64,000 bases of DNA from Antedon mediterranea (lineage: Eukaryota; Echinodermata; Crinoidea; Comatulida; Antedonidae). A program made the position numbers and the translations under genes. The stretch covers positions 17,181,001 through 17,245,000 of the forward strand of contig NC_092673.1 in NCBI RefSeq assembly GCF_964355755.1, read 5' to 3'. Of the stretch, positions 46,140-56,900 are shown in pieces. The notes beneath the pieces are model-generated. The model did no database searches and was not told the DNA's origin. It saw only the letters and a program-made list of their open reading frames with translations. Within the stretch, counting starts at the first letter, position 1. The number at the start of each line of letters is the position of its first letter.

Positions 46140-47005
46140 AAATATAGGATTTTTATCTTTTTCGTTATTGCTCATCACATTCAATGGAGTTTTCTCCAAG
46201 ATTTTAAAATTGTTTAGGTCAATCAACTATCTTTCGCATGAGTTAAAAATATTTTAATTTTTATGACGTCATCATGTCTAAAAATGTAAATAACGTGGTT
46301 CACTTATTTTCATCTTTACAGTAAATTTCAATCTGTTATAGCTCGTAAGAATAAAAAGTGATAATCATGATTAAAACGTTTTCTGGAAGCTATTGGATTG
46401 TAGATACGAAATCATGAGAACATTTTGCCAATTGGATATTGTGACATCATCATATGACCAGTTAAATAAAAAAAGTTGTGTTTTCGTCTTTTGCGTCATA
46501 GTTCACTACATTTCAAAGAGTGCGTATCAATATTTCACGTATTCAAATTTCTTCTACACTTTAATATGTTGTTGCTAAGATAATTTCCTTCCGAAATTGC
46601 TACCTTCGTGTTTCATTTTGAAACCATCAACATGTTAAAAATTTGAATAAATAGCGGGTCCCGTAATTTCACCTATTCTACACTGTATGTGATAATGATA
46701 TGTATACAGATTATACTGTGTATAATATGACACAAAATAACAGAACGTAATTTATTTATTTTTCTCTGTTCTGGGTTGACCAACTAGCATTGGTCTTTCC
46801 GTGCTTCCTTTTATAATTGTTTTGTCTTCTTTGTTATGTATATGGCTGAAATTGAATAAAAAAAAAAAAAAAAAAAATTTAAAAATAAATAATGCCATAA
46901 TCTTTTTCTGTGTGCAATATTCCAACATATGACGTGCACGTGGCGTTTGTCGTGCGGATAACTAACTCTTCAAAGTGACGAGTTTCATGTCTAGTTTTTA
47001 TATTC
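46140..47005 (-). repeat. Inverted relative of the ~355-bp repeat at 12523-13440
   Basis: On the - strand 'gtgaaattacggg', the 'acagtgtag' words just before it, and 'aactggtcatatgatgatgt' correspond to the 12690-12970 region. The right edge carries 'caaagtgacgag', equivalent to the 12525-12546 hairpin. A poly(A) tract at 46859-46877 suggests a retroposon tail inserted in it. Confidence 0.55.
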
Positions 47006-48610
47006 ATATTCATTAAATCAGCCATCATAAATAGGCTAAGTGTAGTTTCATTTACAACATAATAATGATATTTAAACCTATTTTAATGAAATATCCACTT
47101 TGGTAATATTTATTATTTATCAAAAAATCTTAGATATCAAAAATATCCTATAATTTGTTTTATTACATATAGTCTATGTGATTGGTTGAAACTGCATCAC
47201 ATGACTACCGCTGCGAGGATCGTAAATCGTATATATCCTCGAGTACGATGATATTGACTGAGTAATTTTCGCGTAATTATCGTGTCCCTGTCATTCGTTT
47301 CGTTTCGTTTATTTATTTTTTCCACTCACTAAACATATAAAACCCAGCAAATTCTCGAGTGCGATGATATTGACTGTAATTTTCGTGTGGCAACACTCGC
47401 GTCATCTACTGAGTCTTGAACTCGCGATGAAATTGTCATTCCATCGCAAGACAACGCCTCATGTACTGCGCCACGGAACTTGCTTGAAGAAATTAATCAA
47501 CTAAACTATTTAAACTATGCATACATAGCGCCTTCATTTGTTATTAGTCCTCCCTAGATGTGATGAAAGACCGTTTGTGATTGGTCAGGGGTTTCGTTAG
47601 TAGCCGGCAACCGGCGCATTTGACCGTCTACTTTGACATTTTCGCCGGCTACTTTCTGTCTACCTAGGCCTACATGGCGCGAGTACTTTTATTAATCAAG
47701 AACAATACGTACGTGTTTGTTGTATTTATTACCTTCTCGCGACGACACGATGATGATGGATTAAAATAGGATTGTAATTAAATATTTAATCAATTATTTT
47801 ACCATGTAAAGGGACCTAAAACTCCCTGTCTTTCTTTCTTTCTTTCTTTCTTTCTTCATCAATCATCAATCATCAATCATCAATCATCAATCCCCAGGAT
47901 TCACATCAAGCGTCACGCTTCCGTCCCCCCGATTTTTGGTAATTGACACCCTAGATGGCCGGAAATTCATGCTGAATGACACCTCTAGTTTGGTCGGAAA
48001 CGACACTTATAGTGCACTACCTACTTTTACGCGATAAGAAAACAATTTTTCGTTCATTACGAATGTCAGGGGGAAGTCCCCAATGACAAAAAATAGGCCT
48101 ACTCGTCAGTAGGACAACTCTAATTGGCCGGAAACGACACTTAATAGCGCTAGCAAACAGTAAAACGATCGTAGTGTGAGTTTTTATATTATTTTAACAG
48201 AATATTTAATTTAACTTTACAGAATTGTGCTTTGTTTTATGACAATTACAGGAATAGCAATACTTTGTTTGGAAATGTTGGTTCATGGCAACCCAGTTGC
48301 ATCCATTGAAGTGTTTCTCAACTATTTTATTTTTACAGCAAAAATTGCAATACAATAAAATTACAGATTTTAATTCGAAATTCAGAGGCTTAAAAGGTAA
48401 TCTTGGTGAACACTACAAGGGTGATCACTATCTTTTGCTCAAATTCTGCCTAAGTTATCACTTACCTTTCAGGCTTTTCATTTAATAGCACATAAATTGT
48501 TCAATAAACTTGTGTTAAAATGTTAATATCAAACGTACTAATGTCTGTTGTTGGAGAGTACAAAGGTCACAGAAGTTAGGCTGCTGAATATCTTGTAGTA
48601 CTAAGTATAT
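47006..48610. other. No gene seen; microsatellites
   Basis: (TTTC)n at about 47829-47855 followed by (ATCA)n at 47857-47892. A 58-bp segment near 48340-48397 has acceptor- and donor-like borders but no supporting neighbour. Otherwise unremarkable AT-rich sequence. Confidence 0.45.
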
Positions 48611-49096
48611 ATATATAGGCATATTTTGAACTTTAAAGGTCACTTCTTTTTAAAATTGAAAAAATGGATTGACACAGTTATTGCGCATCAGTTTTTTGCA
48701 CGCAGTATTTTATTTATGCATTATGAAAAATGGAAAAAGTGGCTACCCTAAATCTGATTAAAATTGCCTCAAATGACGCTAGAACGCGTTGCTTCCAGGG
48801 GCTTCGCCATCTGGACCCCCACCGGGGGCCCTTGGCGGCCCCTCCCTGACACCCAGCCTAGAGAGAGATTAACCAAATTATTAACCAAATAACTGATACG
48901 TTTTTCTGATACTCACAATTGCCTACAGGGATGTTTTTGCCGTTTTTTTAGGGTGTAAAGTATAGCAGCCAAACTGAATGGCAGCCATTTGTTGTGTATT
49001 AATTAAAGAAAAGTCATAATTGCCGTTTGGGAAAATGAATCCACAAAACAATGTTTCCAGTTGTTGATCTTTCAATCAATTATTATGAACAAAATA

Positions 49097-49390
49097 ATAA
49101 TCTTCATTCAGTAACGCCAGCATACAAGTCATCTTCATTCAGTAACACCAGCATACAGGTCGTCTTCATTCAGTAACGCCAGCATACAGGTCATCTTCAT
49201 GTAGTAACACCAGCATACAGGTCGTCTTCATTCAGTAACGCCAGCACACAGGTCATCTTCATTCAGTAAAACCAGCATACAGGAGTCATCTGCATGCAGT
49301 AACACCAGCATACATCTCATCTTCATTCAGTAACACCAGCATTTATACAGGTCATCTTCATTCAGTAATATGCAGACATACAGGAGTCAT
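49097..49390 (+). repeat. 31-bp minisatellite, about 9 units
   Basis: Same unit as 31238-31888. A remnant of the array continues at 50731-50775 on the other side of the hAT insertion. Confidence 0.9.
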
Positions 49391-49392
49391 CT

Positions 49393-50727
49393 CAGGGCTC
49401 GAAATTTACTTTTTTTTCGACTAGCAAACTTTGCTAGTTGTAAAAAAATTAACTAGCAAAATCAGCAGCATAACTAGCAATCACAATTTTTTTCGGTAAA
49501 ATAGTTAAATTCTACATAAATCTGAATTTATTTAGGTGTAGACCTAGGCCTAGCTTTTAGGTGTAGGCCTAGCTAGCTAGGCAAAGCTGTAGTAGTAGTA
49601 GTACTCTTTTTAGCCAAATTAAAAAAAGATCAAGACATGCTTTCATGCTAGCCAAATCATGGTCGTTTCGGCCTATGGACGATTCGTCCCACTTTTTTTA
49701 GGTTGAAACATCAAACTTTTAAAATTTGAAGCGGAACAAAATTGACTAGGCCTATGTATAAAATATTATTGCCGATGAAAAAACTGAGTTTTATATTGTT
49801 TATATCCAGACGTAATTAAAACATTAAATTTAATTGCCACCGAGCGAAATTGGTAGGCCCTAAACTAATCCGTCCAAGCTACGCCCGCCGTCTCTCGCGC
49901 TCCACTCGTACGTCTCTATCCAGGAAATTCACTATCGCACGAGAGAGGCATGATGTTGGAATAATAGTGGGCTGATCAATAGTTTGAAAACAGCTTACGG
50001 CATTTCTTAAGTGAATTTTTATTCAACGTATTCTTCTTTGATGAATCCTTTGCCCATTGCAGTGTATATCCATGGAGTATACTCCATGGTATATCAGTAA
50101 TTAAAGTTGTGATGCGAAAGTGTGTGTAATTTAATTCCACAGGTAAACAATAGGCATAAGCAAATCCATCGCACAAACAACAGGTACCTCGTGGTGTGCC
50201 GAGGAGACGTTCTTCTCGAGCGCGAGATCATAAACAAAATTGGAAGAGTCCATTAAGTGGGGGGTGTTTACTATTTACGAATCTATTAAATACGCGCTTT
50301 GACCACTGTGTAGGCAAAATATTTATTTCGTTAAATCCCTAAATTGATAATCGCGTATTCTGTAATCACGTGACTGATGATGTAATCCTTAGCGACGTAC
50401 TAAATGCACATGCTTTTGTGTTGGGGGAAAAGCTTGCTGTTTATAATGCACATCGTTAACAACTATGCTACCACATGATTCACGGTGCTATTCGCGTTTC
50501 CTTGACGTAAATTGGCGGCGTGTAAATGAAACAATTGTTTTCACCAAATTGGTTCCTATTAGCCGTTGTCGACATAGCGATTGGCGGCTAGCGTGGCTAA
50601 GCTAAAAAGTACGTATTTTTTCAAAATTCACACTAGCAAACATTTGCTAGTTTTGAAATTTTCAACTAGCAATTATCAAGAATCTACTAGCAAAATGCTA
50701 GTTTGCTAGCGTGAATTTCGAGCCCTG
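49393..50727. mobile_element. hAT-like element next to the gene start
   Basis: Inverted ends CAGGGCTCGAAATT with complement, flanked by 'catct' on both sides (49388-49392 and 50728-50732), a 5-bp duplication, although the surrounding minisatellite itself contains this word. Sub-terminal regions are rich in 'ctagcaaa' and 'tagctag' words that repeat in inverted form. 1335 bp; no transposase. It ends about 180 bp before the predicted start codon of the ankyrin-Roc gene and is absent from the other copy. Confidence 0.8.
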
Positions 50728-50905
50728 CATCTTCATGCAGTAACACCAGCATACAGGTCATCTTTCATTCATTTAATGCAAAGGTTTCTGTCTGATGGAA
50801 TTATGTTTTACATTTCATATTTTCAGAAGAGAATGTGTAGGCTTACTTTTACACTAGAAGCTGTCGGCATTAATAATTGTTAAATGAAGACACTGTATTT
50901 TTGCA

Positions 50906-53900
50906 ATGGAAAGGTACGTTTTTAACAATTATTTCAAACAAAAATAACCAGCTCCAATATGTGTTGATATTATTGAAATATGTAACTATTAAAAACAAAT
51001 TAAAATGTTTGAATAGTTATATTGACATACATATATATAACATACTTTATAATCAGAATTTATAGTTCAAACAAAAAGAAAACACTTTGATTTTAAGATA
51101 TTCTTTTGAGAAAAATACTTCAAACTTTCTTAAAAGATTATAAAATCCAAAATTATTTCTTTCTTTCTTTAAAAATTATGAAATCATAAATATTACAATT
51201 AAAGCGCTTATTCTCATTAAATATAATAATAATAATATTTCCATCAATCATCATTCTCATTAAATACACGGGTATAAATGGATTATTTCTTACATTTTAA
51301 CAGGAAACATTTGGTAGAAGCTTTGTCAAGGAATGATTTGAAAACAATTAAACAAATCTGTAAGACGCAACCAGATCTTCTGAAATCTATCAATGAGGTA
51401 TAAAAACAGATATATTTTTATAATATTATCAAAGAAGAAATTCTTTTCATTAAAGTTTAAAATTATAGAGGATGTAATTTTATTTAATAGTTTAAAGCTT
51501 TTTTACTTAATGAATTACAATTCTTTTGCATTATCACACTGATGATGGAGGTATAACCTGCATATACTGATTAACCACATTAGGCTAAAAATAATAATAT
51601 AAATACACACTGATGATGGAGGTATAACCTGCATGTACTGATTAACCACATTAGGCTAAAAATAATAATATAAATACACACTGATGATGGAGGTATAACC
51701 TGCATGTACTGATTAACAACATTAGGCTAAAAATAATAATATAAATACACACTGATGATAGGGGTATAACCTGCATGCACTGATTAACAACATTAGGCTA
51801 AAAATAATAATATAAATACACACTGATGATGGAGGTATAACCTGCATGTACTGATTAACCACATTAGGCTAAAAATAATAATATAAATACACACTGATGA
51901 TGGAGGTATAACCTGTATGTACTGATTAACCACATTAGGCTAAAAATAATAATATAAATACACACTGATGAAGGAGGTATAACCTGCATGAACTGATTAA
52001 CCACATTAGGCTAAAAATAATTTGCTAGTGTAATAGGCTAACATTCTATAGATATGCTGTGGTAAACCATTCTATTTTGTTCTACTCATTTATTAATAAT
52101 GATAATTATGATTATTTACCACAATATTTAGCAGCAATTGTTGTTGTTTGTATTGACAAAAAACAAACAATTTCACATAATGTCTGTTGTCAGTATTTAT
52201 AAACTTCATTATGATTCCTTTCCAGTATGGTGACACTCCATTACATTCATATCTGGTGATTGGATATACACCTACCTTAGAAATAGTGACGTGTCTCATT
52301 CAGCATGAGGCACCATTAGCATTGCAAAATAAGGTAATGTACAGGGATTTGCTAGTGTAATAGGCTAACATTCTATAGATATGCTGTGGTAAACCATTAT
52401 ATTTTGTTCTACTCATTTATTAATAATGATAATTATGATTATTTACCACAATATTTAGCAGCAATTGTTGTTGTTTGTATTGACAAAAAACAAACAATTT
52501 CACATAATGTCTGTTGTCAGTATTTATAAACTTCATTATGATTCCTTTCCAGAATGGTGACACTCTATTACATTCATATCTGTGGAGTGGATATACACCT
52601 ACCTTAGAAATAGTGACTTGTCTCATTCAGCATGGGACACCAGTAGCATTGCAAAATAAGGTAATGTACAGGGATTTGCTAGTGTAATAGGCTAACATTC
52701 TATAGATATGATGTGGTAAACCATTCTATTTTGTTCTACTCATTTATTAATAATGATAATTATGATTATTTACCACAATATTTAGCAGCAATTGTTGTTG
52801 TTTGTATTGACAAAAAACAAACAATTTCACATAATGTCTGTTGTCAGTATTTATAAACTTCATTATGATTCCTTTCCAGGATGGTGACACTCCATTACAT
52901 ATATATCTGTGGAGTGGATATACAACACCTACCTTAGAAATAGTGACGTGTCTCATTCAGCATGGGGCACCAGTAGCATTGCAAAATAAGGTATTGTACA
53001 GGGATTTGCTAGTGTAATAGGCTAACATTATATAGATATGCTGTGGTAAACCATTCTATTTTGTTCTACTCATTTATTAATAATGATAATTATGATTATT
53101 TACCACAATATTTAGTAGCAATTGTTGTTGTTTGTATTGACAAAAAACAAACAATTTCACATAATGTCTGTTGTCAGTATTTATAAACTTTATTATGATT
53201 CCTTTCCAGAATGGGAACACTCCATTACATTCATATCTGGGGAGTGTATATACACCTAACTTAGAAATAGTGACGTGTCTCATTCAGCATGGGACACCAG
53301 TAGCATTGCAAAATAAGGTAATGTACAGGGATTTGCTAGTATAATAGGCTAACATTCTATAGATATGATGTGGTAAACCATTCTATTTTGTTCTACTCAT
53401 TTATTAATAATGATAATTATGATTATTTACCACAATATTTAGCAGCAATTGTTGTTGTTTGTATTAACAAAAAACAAAAAATTTCACATAATGTCTGTTG
53501 TCAGTATTTATAAACTTCATTATGATTCCTTTCCAGGATGGTGACACTCCATTACATTCATATCTGGTGCATGGATACGCTATCTTAGAAATAGTGACGG
53601 GTCTCATTCAGCATGGGGCACCAGTAGCATTGCAAAATAAGGTAATGTACAGGGATTTGCTAGTGTAATAGGCTAACATTCTATAGATATGCTGTGGTAA
53701 ACCATTCTATTTTGTTCTACTCATTTATTAATAATGATAATTATGATTATTTACCATAATATTTAGTAGCAATTGTTGTTGTTTGTATTGACAAAAAACA
53801 AACAATTTCACATAATGTCTGTTGTCAGTATTTATAAACTTCATTATGATTCCTTTCCAGGATGGTGACACTCCATTACATTCATATCTGTGGGGTGGAT

Positions 53901-56900
53901 ATACACCTACCTTAGAAATAGTGACTTGTCTCATTCAGCATGGGACACCAGTAGCATTGCAAAATAAGGTATTGTACAGGGATTTGCTAGTGTAATAAGC
54001 TAACATTATATAGATATGCTGTGGTAAACCATTCAGCAGCAATTGTTGTTGTTTGTATTGAAAAAAAACAAACAATTTTACATAATGTCTGTTGTCAGTA
54101 TTTATAAACTTCATTATGATTCCTTTCCAGGATGGTGACACTCCATTACATATATATCTGAGGAGTAGTTTTGTTTTGATTTAGATATTCATTTATAAGT
54201 CAACTATAATTGTAATGTGTTGTTGTTGTTTTAATATTTCATTTGTATCTGGATAGTATCCAAATATTATTTTCTTTGAAAGTTTATAGTAAAACTATTT
54301 GTTGTTTTATATTATGGCTCAAACATTTTAACACATCTACCTACTGTTCCAAAGTAAACTTTTATTCAATTTATCTCTCTCTCTCTCTCTCCTCCATCTT
54401 TCAATGTTGAAGGAGGTAGACTATAAACAGCAGCACTCAAGTTTTGGTTTGGATACAGGAGTTATAGGTGGCGCACTGTACAAGTTGATTTCATTTATTA
54501 GCAAATATTAATTTCTATTCACGTCCTAATTTACAACCAATGTTAAAAAATAGTAAATCTATGTGTTATCACGTGATGCTCTTTCATCCAATCTCTAGAT
54601 GGTAAATGTTTGAGCAATGACTGTATGTATGTGATGCGTATTAAAGTGTGTTATATTGTATATCAATAATTTCTCAAAAACTACTAATAGTAACTAAACC
54701 CATTTTTTTAATAGGATGGAAATACACCTGTCTCTGTTTTAGAAAGTAACAGGCGGATCGGGGACCAGAGAAAAACTGAAATTTTAAACTTCTTTAAAAG
54801 TAAGTGAAGTTTTAATTATTAAAATTTTGGAATCAACTAGTTTTCATTACAAACGATAAAGATTTGATTTCTTGTCCCAAATGAAGAAGAATGTCCAGAT
54901 AAAGAAAATTAACATTTATGATATCATTCACAGGTTCAGATGGCAATAGATTAAATAATCCACTGGGATTGTAGTAAACATGGAAGTTGTGATATGTTGC
55001 AAGATGTAAAAACCTTATTTTTTATGATTTGAAAATTGCAAATAAATTAGAAAAATTATTTTGCCATTACGATAAAAATACACAAAAATGCAAACTTTAA
55101 AATTCCTTTGAATTAACAATATTGAATAAATTTGGCCACACTTTTTTTTTATGGAACGTCATTTTTCACATCAAATCAATCTCTTTATTCATCAATACAT
55201 CAAAACAATTATACATAAACAAATTAAAGATGTGAAGATGAAAGGGACCTCCAAGAAACCCAAAGGGACTTGTGATAAAAGGACCACTATAAGCTAGTTA
55301 CAAAAAAAACATACAAAAAATAAATTAATAAAATTAATAAAAATCCTGTATAGACAAATACACGGGATGCGCACTGTTAAGGAATATTTGAACTTTATTA
55401 ATTGCATATAAATGTAAATGTAGAATTTTTTTTTTTTAATGTAATCTATTTTATATATACCGTAGTTCCCCGGGTATAATCCCACCCCCCTTGTACGTGA
55501 AATTTTCCCGAATTTGGGAGGTGGGACTATACCCGGGGATTTTCCGGTGCATGAACTGAAAATGACAATATTTCTTCTGGCTACGATTTAGGCTATCTAA
55601 AGCTTCCGATGTAGGCCTAGACATTAGACTGCCAGGTCATCTAGGCCTAGGCGGCCTAATTGGTCTATGCCTACTGTATAGATTTTCTCCCAGATTTCTA
55701 CTTAAAAAATACCCTAAAATGTGATCTGGGCCTGGCTTCCTAAATAATATCGACATAACTCATACGAGTTCTCCGTCTCTCCCGATTCCCCACGCTCGAG
55801 CTCTGTGCAAATCGCATGTTGTTGCATGTGACACGAACTACAGTACTGCTCCGGTCGGTATAGATGGCGGTGTTTTTTTTTATGGTAATCAAGCATGCTG
55901 CGCAGTAGTGTAAACAAGGCATGCAGTATGTACACGGCGAGCGAGTGTGCGGCGAATGCATGATGTACAGAACACGAAGATCGGGGCGATGATATTAAGG
56001 TTGTATTCAATTTTACGATGGCCAATGTTTGATGAGTTTTAAAGGCCAGGTGCGGGCAAAAAATTTCTATTGATCATACATTCCAATAATTATCGATCTA
56101 TAGTTTCCCTTATGTTTCATATTTTTTGGGATTTTATTTGTGTTACACAAGCTTGTTAAAAATAAGCACTTTCTTATCAGTGGGGGGATAGTTCAAATTA
56201 CACAGTAAAATCTCTATTCTTTTATACACAAATTTTGTAAATAGAGAGGCATTTTAAAAAGCTATGAGAAATAAACGGTGTGGTAAAAAAAGTTATCAGA
56301 TGACTAAATATAGGTAATATAACTTGAATATTACATTTCTGATATTTTTATTCAACTTCAGATTTTTATTTTCATGCTATAGCAAAAATTAACCACCGTA
56401 TATCCACCACTTTTTTCACCGTCTAGGGAGTCACCAGACATGTTATTACATTAGGTTAACTACCTAACTACTGAAAAAAGGTCTTCCTGGTTTTTATGGA
56501 AGAATTTGGCCAAATTTTGTATTTGACCATATTAAGGGAAATTCATGTTTTTTCGTCTTGATTTCTGTTACAAATATTTGATTTATGTACAATTAACCAA
56601 ATATTATATTTAAAATTCATGCCTGTACCTGAGCTTTAAGTCAGCCGAATTCAGAGAAATTACTCTATTTTTGGGTGAGAATTTCTTTTAAAAAAATCCT
56701 AATGATAAATTATACACTGCGACTTTGCCCGGGGATATGCTTGCGTGCGAAGGTAATCGTAAAGTCGGGGGTGGGATTATACTCGAGGTGGGATACCCGA
56801 GGAACTACGGTAATGGTATTATTTAAAATACAAACAATTTACGATAGGAGGAGATAAATATTGAATTTAACAAGGCCATATAGATGTCTGCAGTCGCTTG

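Larger units (their letters stand above)
48611..52020 (+). repeat. Block 2 copy of the 5' half of the ankyrin-Roc locus
   Basis: Collinear with 30725-33785, with a shorter 31-bp minisatellite and 71-bp array and with a hAT element inserted at 49393-50727. This copy is connected to the functional-looking downstream exons. Confidence 0.85.
52020..54180 (+). repeat. ~327-bp tandem unit, six intact copies and one broken, each with one ankyrin exon
   Basis: Every unit has a 219-bp intron part (starting 'gtaatgtacagggatttgct' and ending 'attcctttccag') and a 105-111 bp exon in phase 0 at both ends, so any number of units keeps the frame. Exon spacing is 327, 327, 330, 327 and 324 bp. By eye the introns differ by roughly 2-5 of 219 bases, the exons by about 3-9 of 108. 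Confidence 0.95.

Noticed and set aside
48285-48485. 66-codon frame with a splice-like internal segment
   Set aside because: The borders are weakly acceptor- and donor-like, but no neighbouring exon joins it in phase and the translation has no known motif.
50877-51065. 62-codon frame starting upstream of the chosen start, and its twin at 31989-32177
   Set aside because: It reads through the predicted donor into the intron and does not join exon 2 in phase; the ATG at 50906 does.
52093-53934. Repeated 68-69 codon frames on the - strand
   Set aside because: They are antisense shadows of the 327-bp units; the + strand exons have splice sites, correct phase and ankyrin motifs.
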